A DNA stretch of 6,980 bases. It comes from Helicobacteraceae bacterium. GTDB taxonomy: Bacteria; Campylobacterota; Campylobacteria; Campylobacterales; Sulfurimonadaceae. The DNA lies in NCBI GenBank assembly GCA_027081565.1, contig JALWKG010000063.1, forward strand, positions 1-6,980, written 5' to 3'. The notes beneath the pieces are model-generated. The model worked only from the letters and a program-made list of their open reading frames with translations. It made no database searches and was not told the origin of the DNA. Positions 1 to 4,927 of this stretch are shown piece by piece (position 1 is the first letter of the stretch; the number at the start of each line of letters is the position of its first letter). Made by a program: the position numbers and the translations under genes.

Positions 1-421
1 CCATAAACATGATCTGCCTCACCGTTTGGCCAGTTACGGTTTTGGGTTTTTAATCCCTGTATTTTTTATCAACATCGGAACAACTTTTAATCTAGATGCC
101 CTCTTTATGGATGGATTGGTCACAACAGCACTGATGATCACGATCGCGATGATCGTGATGCGTGTAGCCAGTGCCTTGATCTTTAAAAATATTTTAGGAT
201 ACCGTGGCACCATTCTTATGGGACTTAGTCACTCCATGCCACTAACCTTGCTTATCGCCGTAGCAACCATCGCTTACCATAGTAACAGTATCGATAAACT
301 CCACTACTTTGCCTTTATCCTTGCTGCTCTCTTCCAGGTCATTGTTGTCACCTTACTGATCAAACTCATTCACAAAGAACCCTTACCGGAAAATGTCAAC
401 AAATCTTTAGAAGCTTTATAA
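1..421 (+). CDS. Cation:proton antiporter, 3' end (Kef/NhaP-type)
   Basis: The gene enters from the left edge, and its frame is open from base 2 to the TAA at 419-421. About 139 C-terminal residues are visible. They start with a segment reading HRLASYGFGFLIPVFFINIG, which is typical of the late membrane helices of the CPA-type sodium/proton exchanger family (Pfam Na_H_Exchanger): an FGF-(I/L)P-(V/I)-FF-(I/V)-x-G motif followed by a hydrophobic span, a short loop, and further helices. The protein would exchange Na+ or K+ for protons across the inner membrane. It ends soon after the last helix in a short hydrophilic tail, so no TrkA-N (RCK) domain is present at this end, unlike full KefB/KefC. 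The ion specificity cannot be told from this part. A TTG at base 26 is not the start, because the homologous sequence continues upstream. Confidence 0.85.
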   Translation, partial: HKHDLPHRLASYGFGFLIPVFFINIGTTFNLDALFMDGLVTTALMITIAMIVMRVASALIFKNILGYRGTILMGLSHSMPLTLLIAVATIAYHSNSIDKLHYFAFILAALFQVIVVTLLIKLIHKEPLPENVNKSLEAL

Positions 422-477
422 ACAGACATTTTTTCTCTCCATATTATTACTCTTAGTTATGTTTAGGCATTACCTGC

Positions 478-483
478 TATTAT
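478..483 (+). promoter_or_regulatory. Possible -10 element for the cytochrome c gene
   Basis: TATTAT ends six bases before the ATG at 490. A transcript starting the usual 6-7 bases after this hexamer would begin at or next to the start codon. There is no GGAG/AGGA-like ribosome binding site between them, and no good -35 box is visible. Campylobacterota sigma-70 promoters often lack a clear -35. This is suggestive only. Confidence 0.3.
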
Positions 484-489
484 TTTGAC

Positions 490-873
490 ATGAAAACACT
501 ATTATTTATTTTTATCTCTTTATCACTGCATGCAACAGAAGTGCTCTTTGACACCTATTGCAGTAGTTGTCACTTTAAACAGCACATTACCTTTGAGCAG
601 ATGAAGGCCCAAAAACAGCACATCCAAGCACCTCCTATCAGTGTCGTCATTGAGCGGATAAAAAAGTTTATTGAGGTAAAAATAGATGATGAAGATGTAC
701 AAAAAGCAGTCGTCACAGCCTATATGAAAGACTATGTACTCGCCCCAAGCATCGACAAAGGCATCTGCCATGTCAACTGCTATGTACAATTCGGCACTAT
801 GCCCTCACAAAAGGGAAAAGTACCACCGGAAGCACTAGAAGAAATTGTCTCTTGGTTGTATGATAATTATTAG
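490..873 (+). CDS. Small secreted monohaem c-type cytochrome
   Basis: The 127-residue protein starts with a hydrophobic signal peptide (residues 1-15, likely cleaved after LHA). A single haem c site, C24-S-S-C27-H28, follows almost at once, so the mature protein would carry haem near its N-terminus in the periplasm. A Met in FGTMP (M104), near the C-terminus, is the likely sixth haem ligand, as in class I cytochromes c. The C-terminal helix (PPEALEEIVSWLYDNY) also fits this fold. The role is presumably electron transfer to or from a periplasmic or membrane oxidoreductase; the partner is unknown. An extra Cys pair, C93-H-V-N-C97, is unusual for such a small cytochrome. No ribosome binding site is visible before the ATG, but the signal peptide fixes this start. 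The gene follows the antiporter after 68 bases. Confidence 0.85.
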   Translation: MKTLLFIFISLSLHATEVLFDTYCSSCHFKQHITFEQMKAQKQHIQAPPISVVIERIKKFIEVKIDDEDVQKAVVTAYMKDYVLAPSIDKGICHVNCYVQFGTMPSQKGKVPPEALEEIVSWLYDNY

Positions 874-879
874 AGTTAA

Positions 880-914
880 GAGCAAAAAGCAAACGACAAG
901 CGAAGCGATGTCGT
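880..914 (-). terminator. Candidate terminator of fqrB-like gene (hairpin plus T-rich tract)
   Basis: ACGACA (893-898) and TGTCGT (909-914) form a perfect 6-bp inverted repeat around AGCGAAGCGA, which itself contains GCGAAGC, a sequence known to make a very stable mini-hairpin in DNA. Read on the - strand, the stem is followed by TTGCTTTTTGCTC (892-880), a plausible U-rich tail for intrinsic termination. It lies about 110 bases past the fqrB-like stop codon, beyond the long palindrome. On the + strand no T-run follows, so it would not terminate the cytochrome transcript. Confidence 0.45.
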
Positions 915-930
915 AAAGTTCAAGAGGTAC

Positions 931-1036
931 TAAAAGTTTAGATTTGGTGTAGATTGTGTTTAACTCAGACCGATAGCGTACTAGTGTACGTGGAGTGTCT
1001 GAGTTGGACGCAAGATATGCCGAAGCTAAACTTTTA
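931..1036 (+). repeat. 106-nt bulge-free palindrome / possible structured RNA
   Basis: Every pair lies on one diagonal (i + j = 1967). The outer arm is an 11-bp perfect match, TAAAAGTTTAG (931-941) with CTAAACTTTTA (1026-1036). The mid stem pairs 943-961 with 1006-1024. A perfect 9-bp block follows, AACTCAGAC (962-970) with GTCTGAGTT (997-1005). After a partly mispaired stretch (971-976 with 991-996), CGTAC pairs with GTACG around a TAGT loop (982-985). Counted by hand, 51 opposed positions give 36 Watson-Crick pairs, 8 G-U wobbles on the + strand and 7 mismatches. Two of the mismatches are a tandem GA/GA (952-953 with 1014-1015). All eight wobbles are G-U in the + strand RNA and none would be G-U on the - strand, which points to a + strand transcript, for example the 3' region of the cytochrome mRNA or a separate small RNA. 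The right arm overlaps the last codons of the - strand flavoprotein gene. Its function is unknown; a MITE-like dispersed repeat is an alternative. Confidence 0.8.
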
Positions 1037-1976
1037 AAATGTGGTTTGCTATGGCATAACCATGATTTAGGCCCAGTGCTATCGAACCCCCACTCTCTTG
1101 AGTAATATCCCCAGCCACGTAAAGCCCTTCGACATTACTCATATAGTTCTCATCATGAACCGGTTTTCCATCTTCTATCTCTATCCCTGAACTGCCTAAA
1201 AAGGCACTCGGTGTTGTACCGCCGATAGCATAGATCACACGGTCATAAGTCTCAGCTTCACCCTCATCTAAAACAACTTTCACCTTGCCATTGTCTTCTT
1301 CCAAAGCGGTGATATTTACACCTAAAATAGCACAAACGTCCTCTCTCTCTAAAGCCTCTGCGATATCTTTTTGGTTGGTCGGATTGGCCCGTCTAAAGTT
1401 TTCACGTCGGTAACAGATGGTGACATCATTTTTATGAGCAAGGTCTACCGCATATTCTATAGCAGAGTCACCACCACCTACAACCATCACCTTCTCATCA
1501 AGTGAACAACTCTCTAAAGTATAAGCAACCCGCTTTTTAATACTAGAGGGGATCTTATAGTCAGGTTTGTTGGGCTTACCCATACGGCCTATGGTCACAA
1601 CCGCATGCTTGGCCTTAATAGAACCTCCCGTGATCATCACTTCAAAATGGTCATCATTTTTTTGGATCTTCTGCACTTCAGTATGGGTCTTGAGCTCTAC
1701 TGAATGTTTGGCGATCACCTCGTCAAAAAAGTCCAAGGTACTCTCTTTGGTGCCGTCAATAAAATAGATATTGCCATCAAGGTCCACTTTTTGACCTTTC
1801 CAATCTTTATCAACACGCTTGTTGTCTTTATAAAACTTTCGAATGGTTGCATTATGATTTTCATCTTTTTCTATCAAGATAATATCACGCATACCCAACA
1901 GATAACACTCAACTGCTGCAGCGATACCTGCTGGACCCGCGCCAATAATAGCCAATTCGTACATTTTATCAGACAT
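1026..1976 (-). CDS. fqrB: FqrB-like flavodoxin:quinone reductase (TrxB-fold NAD(P)H flavoprotein)
   Basis: This 316-residue protein has the two-dinucleotide-domain fold of thioredoxin reductase. An FAD-binding GAGPAG lies at residues 12-17, an NAD(P)H-binding GGGDSA at 167-172 followed by YRRENFRR (189-196) that could contact the NADPH phosphate, and the C-terminal FAD motif GLYVAGD at 284-290. The redox CxxC of true thioredoxin reductases (normally just before the second GxGxxA motif) is absent; the segment there reads VAYTLESCSLDEK with a lone Cys. From memory, the N-terminal region (AVEC, FYKxxKRxDKDxK, the KExTLxxF stretch) closely resembles H. pylori HP1164 / C. jejuni Cj0559. That protein, FqrB, passes electrons between NADPH and flavodoxin and so links pyruvate oxidation by POR to NADPH. 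A YpdA-like disulfide reductase is the main alternative. The start is supported by AAGGGA six bases before the ATG. The last codons lie inside the long palindrome. Confidence 0.8.
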   Translation of the reverse strand: MSDKMYELAIIGAGPAGIAAAVECYLLGMRDIILIEKDENHNATIRKFYKDNKRVDKDWKGQKVDLDGNIYFIDGTKESTLDFFDEVIAKHSVELKTHTEVQKIQKNDDHFEVMITGGSIKAKHAVVTIGRMGKPNKPDYKIPSSIKKRVAYTLESCSLDEKVMVVGGGDSAIEYAVDLAHKNDVTICYRRENFRRANPTNQKDIAEALEREDVCAILGVNITALEEDNGKVKVVLDEGEAETYDRVIYAIGGTTPSAFLGSSGIEIEDGKPVHDENYMSNVEGLYVAGDITQESGGSIALGLNHGYAIANHILKV

Positions 1977-2017
1977 ATCTGTTCCCTTAGTAATTTTAAT
2001 TACTCTTCATAAAAAGG

Positions 2018-2023
2018 AGTATA
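2018..2023 (-). promoter_or_regulatory. Possible -10 element for the fqrB-like gene
   Basis: Read on the - strand, this is TATACT, about 42 bases before the ATG and downstream of the small-protein terminator. A TTGATA lies further upstream at a spacing of about 21 bases, too long for a standard -35, so the call rests on the -10 hexamer and its position between a terminator and a ribosome binding site. Confidence 0.3.
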
Positions 2024-2065
2024 GTCTATATTCTAGCAGGGAAATATCAATCAAAAGTCACACAA

Positions 2066-2094
2066 GGAAAAATAAGAAGCGCAAGTGCGCTTTT
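2066..2094 (-). terminator. Intrinsic terminator after the 32-residue membrane protein
   Basis: AAGCGC (2077-2082) and GCGCTT (2087-2092) form a perfect GC-rich 6-bp stem with a 4-base loop. On the - strand the stem is preceded by A residues and followed by CTTATTTTTCC, a good U-tract. It lies about 20 bases past the TAA of the small gene. Four T residues on the + side make weak bidirectional action possible. The nearby 12-bp palindrome GAGAGGCCTCTC (2103-2114), just after the stop codon, may add to it. Confidence 0.7.
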
Positions 2095-2114
2095 GTATAG
2101 AGGAGAGGCCTCTC

Positions 2115-2213
2115 TTAGTGCTGACGTGCACCAGTGTTGTGGAAAACGAACATAGAACCTGCAACTGCACCTGCAGCGACGTAGAAGATAGCGATCAAAT
2201 CAATAACAACCAT
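2115..2213 (-). CDS. 32-residue single-span membrane protein, unrecognised
   Basis: This reading frame begins ATG GTT GTT ATT GAT at 2213 and ends TAA at 2117-2115. The product starts MVVIDLIAIFYVAAGAVAGS and ends in a polar tail containing HNTGARQH. Residues 2-24 form one hydrophobic, Ala/Gly-rich transmembrane span (AAGAVAG), and the short tail holds His25, Arg30 and His32. Three things argue that it is real. AAAGG lies seven bases before the ATG. An intrinsic terminator follows some 20 bases after the stop. The codons also avoid rare choices, with repeated GCA/GGT/GTT. Small one-helix proteins of this kind are often subunits of respiratory or transport complexes (the CydX and CcoQ types are examples), but it does not match any family I know, so no function is assigned. 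It lies upstream of the FqrB-like gene on the same strand, with a terminator between them, so it is probably its own transcript. Confidence 0.7.
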   Translation of the reverse strand: MVVIDLIAIFYVAAGAVAGSMFVFHNTGARQH

Positions 2214-2398
2214 TACATAACCTTTCTCATAAAATTTTGGCAAAATAGTATCTGATTACATTTAGTTCTAGTATCGCTAATATAGATTTCAAAATCATTA
2301 CAGAATTCTAAAAGCCCATCAGTTCATGGAATTAAGAGAGGTTTATCACTGTTTTTACAAAATAGGTTAAAATATACAAAAGTTTTAATGGAGCAAAT
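2214..2398. promoter_or_regulatory. Divergent promoter region between the small membrane protein and the Bfd-like gene
   Basis: This 185-base AT-rich region separates two divergent genes and must hold both promoters. The best + strand candidate is TAAAAT (2368-2373), 25 bases before the Bfd-like ATG, with TTATCA (2343-2348) upstream at a rather long spacing. On the - strand TACTAT (2250-2245) is a weak -10 candidate. No clear operator palindrome was found. Confidence 0.35.
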
Positions 2399-2620
2399 AT
2401 GTTTGATAAAGAGCGTGAAATATGTGTCTGTAACTCAAAATCTATGTTAGAGATAGCAGAGAGCATCAAAGAACATCATATAGAAAACATGGATCAATTA
2501 CTTAAGTGTGGACCTTGTGATGTGGGGGATAAATGTGAGTCATGTGTTGAAGATGGTTATGAAAATGATGGCTACTCTTTAGCTATGGTCCTCTCCCTTG
2601 TCAAGCAGAAACGACTTTAG
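2399..2620 (+). CDS. Bfd-like [2Fe-2S] protein with an extra CxxC
   Basis: The 73-residue cytoplasmic protein resembles the BFD-like [2Fe-2S]-binding domain: I-C9-V-C11-N near the N-terminus, a helical stretch, and then VGDKC46-E-S-C49, which lines up with VGNQCGKC of E. coli bacterioferritin-associated ferredoxin. C9, C11, C46 and C49 are the likely cluster ligands. Unlike classical Bfd, a second pair C37-G-P-C40 lies between them, and the C11-to-C46 spacing is three residues longer than in E. coli Bfd. The domain occurs as a free protein (Bfd, which reduces bacterioferritin to release iron) and inside NirB, NifU and others, so the partner here is uncertain; no bacterioferritin is in view. 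GGAG five bases before the ATG supports the start. It is followed by an intergenic region with operator-like repeats. Confidence 0.75.
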   Translation: MFDKEREICVCNSKSMLEIAESIKEHHIENMDQLLKCGPCDVGDKCESCVEDGYENDGYSLAMVLSLVKQKRL

Positions 2621-2629
2621 GGTATTTTA

Positions 2630-2654
2630 ATCACATTTAACAACTGTTTGTGAT
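2630..2654 (+). terminator. Hairpin after the Bfd-like gene
   Basis: ATCACA (2630-2635) pairs with TGTGAT (2649-2654), and inside it AACA (2639-2642) pairs with TGTT (2645-2648), leaving TTT unpaired on one side. It begins nine bases after the stop codon. Only a short T-run follows, so termination is uncertain. Its right arm is the left half of the TGTGA-N6-TCACA site, and the overlap may be the real reason for the symmetry. Confidence 0.3.
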
Positions 2655-2664
2655 GTTTATCACA
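2649..2664 (+). promoter_or_regulatory. CRP/FNR-family operator (TGTGA-N6-TCACA)
   Basis: TGTGATGTTTATCACA is a perfect inverted repeat of the CRP-type half site with the canonical 6-base spacer. HcpR-like members of the CRP/FNR family also use this pattern. Its centre is 2656.5. With the TATACT at 2686-2691 as -10 and transcription starting near 2698, the centre is at about -41.5, the standard class II activator position. A further half site, ATCACA (2630-2635), lies upstream. Which regulator binds cannot be read from this window. Confidence 0.65.
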
Positions 2665-2685
2665 CAAGAATGAAGATGTTTTGAC

Positions 2686-2691
2686 TATACT
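2686..2691 (+). promoter_or_regulatory. -10 element of the Cys-repeat lipoprotein gene
   Basis: TATACT lies 29 bases before the ATG at 2721. The -35 position falls on the right edge of the TGTGA-N6-TCACA site and has no TTGACA-like hexamer, which fits an activator-dependent promoter. A TTGACT at 2681-2686 overlaps it but has no good -10 at 17 bases. Confidence 0.5.
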
Positions 2692-2720
2692 GTGACTTAT
2701 ATCAAAAATGGAGTGATATT

Positions 2721-2951
2721 ATGAAAAAAATCATCTTTGGAGCCCTACTAACCCTGGGCGTCGTAACTTTTGTCGGTTGTGCTGACAAATCAAATGAAGC
2801 AGCTGAGAAGCCTGCAGCATCCAAGTGTGGTGGCGAAAAGTCATCTAAATGCGGTGGTGAGAAAAAAGAGAGTAAGTGTGGTGCTGAAAAAAGTAGTGGT
2901 GCTAAGAAATGTGGTGCAGAAAACAATGGTAAATGCGGTACTGAAAAGTAA
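2721..2951 (+). CDS. Cys-repeat (KCG[GAT]E) lipoprotein
   Basis: The 76-residue protein has a lipoprotein signal peptide: KK at residues 2-3, a hydrophobic core, and a lipobox ending VGC with C20 as the lipidated residue. The mature part has almost no hydrophobic residues and carries five near-identical units: KCGGEK at 35-40 and 43-48, KCGAEK at 52-57, KCGAEN at 63-68 and KCGTEK at 71-76. They put Cys at 36, 44, 53, 64 and 72, evenly spaced among Lys and Glu. A flexible, Cys-rich envelope protein of this kind could bind metal (copper or zinc) or quench oxidants. The units recall the EGKCG repeats of HvfA/bufferin precursors that MNIO (DUF692) enzymes modify, but only the last unit reads GKCG and no MNIO gene is in this window. 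GGAG seven bases before the ATG supports the start. Its promoter carries a CRP-like site. Confidence 0.75.
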   Translation: MKKIIFGALLTLGVVTFVGCADKSNEAAEKPAASKCGGEKSSKCGGEKKESKCGAEKSSGAKKCGAENNGKCGTEK

Positions 2952-3004
2952 AACTTTCTACTCTGTCTCTCTCGAGATGGAGTCTCTCTAACTCTCTCTT
3001 CTTT

Positions 3005-4927
3005 TTATAAATGTTCTCGTTTCACAGAGATACCTTTTAAATGTGACAATGGATACGCATAAATAATACCATGTCCTTCACCTACTATATCTAACTCTGT
3101 CATCGCTTCACGGATCACATGATCTACCATTTTTGTTGGCATTAAGAACATCAGTTTCACATCAGTAGTCTCTTGTTCCAGACGGTTATAGAAGTTATCT
3201 TCATTGTCAAGTCCCATACCATGTGCTTTAGTCACAGTAACACCAGAGGCACCTGCCTTGTGTGCCACTTTCAGTGCCTGTTCACGTTTCTCTTTAGGGA
3301 TGATGATGTAGACCGCTGAAAAGCTGAGTGCCGTTGAGTGTCTATGTCCTAAACCATCGATGTTAACAGTAGCAAGTCCCATGTCGTTAGCATCTTCGAG
3401 TGCCTGACGCAGTTCAAAGATGTGCTCTTCTTCTTTTTCGTGCTCACCCTTAAGTCCAAGTTTGTCAGAGATAACACCATAAAGCATCACCGTTATCATG
3501 GGAAAGAGCGACGCAAAAGCAATCAGACCAAAACCATCTACAAGCGGATCACGGCCCTCTATGTTCGTTGCCAGACCAAGTCCCAATGCTGCCACAAGCG
3601 GTACCGTAATAGTAGAAGTTGTCACCCCACCACTGTCATAAGCGATACCGATGATGTACTTAGGTGCGATTACCGTCAGTACAATAACCGCCAAATATCC
3701 CGCAATAATATAATAGACGATCTGTCCACCATCTACAATTCTAAATGAACCCAGCGCGATACCAAAAGCCACACCAAAGGCGACAAATATACGCAATGCA
3801 AAGTCGTTGATCTTACCATCACTGATCTCTTTTGCTTTTTTGGCAATAGCCGTCAAAGATGGTTCAGCCATCGTTGTCGCAAAACCAATAGCAAAACCAA
3901 AGGCATAAATAATAAAATGGTTGTCGCCACGGGTCAACTGGTAGGCCATAGTCTCACCTAAAGAGAAAAGACCCATCTCCAAACCAACAATAAAGGCATA
4001 AAGACCAATAATCACCAGGCCAAAACCTATCATGACATTTTTAAGGTTTTCTATTGGTTTTTTTAAAACAGCATATTGAAAAAAGGCAATAATCCCTAAA
4101 ATAGGAACGACATCTTTCACAACCCCGATCAAGCCCATAAACAGACCGTACAGAGAGTGATCAAAAACCGCTTTCTCTTCCGGCATAGCAATCACAGGTA
4201 CAACTGCTGTAGATACATCGATCAGTTCATAAACAACAATACCATAGACTTGAACAAAGATCATCGGGGTCAATGAGGCAAAAGCGATCAGACCAAAACC
4301 ATCCAAGACCGGGTTACGTCCTTTAATGGTACTTGCAAGACCAATACCTAAAGCTGCGACGAGAGGTACCGTCACAGTTGATGTTGTTACCCCACCCAAG
4401 TCATAGGCAAGACCCACGATCTCATGAGGTGCAAAGGCAGTTGTTGCCACCACAAGGATGTATCCCGCGATGATGTAATACTGTATAGGATGGCCCTTGA
4501 TAATCCGCCAAGCCCCCAGAACGATCGCAAAACCTACCGAAAAAGCAACCACCCCACGCAAGACATTTGCATCAATACGTCCACTACTGATAGCAGCCGC
4601 CTTCTGCGCGATGACATAGAGTGCCGGTTCCGCTATCGTTGTACCAAAACCGATTAAAAAGGCGAAGACAAGGATCCAAAATGTGGACCCTTTTTTGGCA
4701 AAATCACTAGCAAGGCTCTCTCCCACAGGGAAAATAGCAACTTCAAGTCCAAGTAAAAATACCGCCAGACCCACACCAACAATAGTCAAACCAATAGAGG
4801 TCGCCAACCACCCTTCAGGAATCGTCTGTATGATAGCCAACTGAAAAAAGAGAATGACCAAGACTATAGGCAAAAGATCTCTAAACGACTCTTGCAGTAA
4901 TATTAAAAATGATTTTATACTTAACAT
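3005..4927 (-). CDS. Tandem DUF1538 membrane protein with C-terminal P-II-like domain
   Basis: The 640-residue protein has two DUF1538 membrane domains, visible as an internal repeat with a constant offset of 255 residues. FGTTIAEP (94-101) matches FATTMAEP (349-356). GGVTTSTVTVPLVAALG (178-194) matches GGVTTSTITVPLVAALG (433-449). DGFGLIAFASLTP (209-221) matches DGFGLIAFASLFP (464-476). After a charged linker (GEHEKEEEH, 494-502), residues 515-640 are soluble and resemble a P-II-like regulatory domain, with the segment GEGHGIIYAYPL (616-627) near its end where P-II proteins have a GxGxIFV-type strand. DUF1538 proteins are multi-span inner-membrane proteins; a two-protein DUF1538 system (UmpAB) has been reported as a Na+(Li+,K+)/H+ antiporter. 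Here both halves are fused, and the tail could gate transport by ligand. The ion carried is inferred, not shown. No strong ribosome binding site is seen (AGAGAG before the ATG). It converges on the lipoprotein gene 53 bases away. Confidence 0.85.
   Translation of the reverse strand: MLSIKSFLILLQESFRDLLPIVLVILFFQLAIIQTIPEGWLATSIGLTIVGVGLAVFLLGLEVAIFPVGESLASDFAKKGSTFWILVFAFLIGFGTTIAEPALYVIAQKAAAISSGRIDANVLRGVVAFSVGFAIVLGAWRIIKGHPIQYYIIAGYILVVATTAFAPHEIVGLAYDLGGVTTSTVTVPLVAALGIGLASTIKGRNPVLDGFGLIAFASLTPMIFVQVYGIVVYELIDVSTAVVPVIAMPEEKAVFDHSLYGLFMGLIGVVKDVVPILGIIAFFQYAVLKKPIENLKNVMIGFGLVIIGLYAFIVGLEMGLFSLGETMAYQLTRGDNHFIIYAFGFAIGFATTMAEPSLTAIAKKAKEISDGKINDFALRIFVAFGVAFGIALGSFRIVDGGQIVYYIIAGYLAVIVLTVIAPKYIIGIAYDSGGVTTSTITVPLVAALGLGLATNIEGRDPLVDGFGLIAFASLFPMITVMLYGVISDKLGLKGEHEKEEEHIFELRQALEDANDMGLATVNIDGLGHRHSTALSFSAVYIIIPKEKREQALKVAHKAGASGVTVTKAHGMGLDNEDNFYNRLEQETTDVKLMFLMPTKMVDHVIREAMTELDIVGEGHGIIYAYPLSHLKGISVKREHL

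Noticed and set aside
523..789. 88-residue frame on the - strand inside the cytochrome gene.
   Set aside because: It is the antisense shadow of a gene with a signal peptide and haem motif; the product has no recognisable feature.
958..1009. Possible integron attC site: GTTTAAC (958-964) fits RYYYAAC and GTTGGAC (1003-1009) fits GTTRRRY, flanking a palindrome.
   Set aside because: The interval would be only 52 bp, the stem lacks the extrahelical bases and unpaired central spacer of attC sites, pairing continues well outside the core sites, and there is no integrase or cassette array. The match is likely to arise by chance in a long stem.
931..1036. Retron msr/msd-type non-coding RNA.
   Set aside because: No reverse transcriptase gene is in the window and no branching-G or a1/a2 arrangement could be identified.
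931..1036. Ordinary bidirectional Rho-independent terminator for the converging cytochrome and flavoprotein genes.
   Set aside because: The stem is far longer than a terminator needs, the closing arms are AT-rich, and no clear U-tract follows on either strand; on one side it overlaps coding sequence.
1567..2012. Two + strand frames (66 and 102 codons) opposite the flavoprotein gene.
   Set aside because: Both are antisense to well-supported FAD/NAD-binding coding sequence and have no ribosome binding site or domain match.
2702..2991. Two frames overlapping the lipoprotein gene (- strand 2702-2926 and + strand 2770-2991) with repetitive products.
   Set aside because: Their repeats are only the out-of-frame reading of the KCG repeat; the real frame has a signal peptide, lipobox and ribosome binding site.
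2952..3004. Pyrimidine-rich CTCTCT tract between the converging lipoprotein and DUF1538 genes as a bidirectional terminator.
   Set aside because: Only 4-bp stems (GAGA/TCTC) can be drawn and several registers compete, so no terminator can be placed with confidence.
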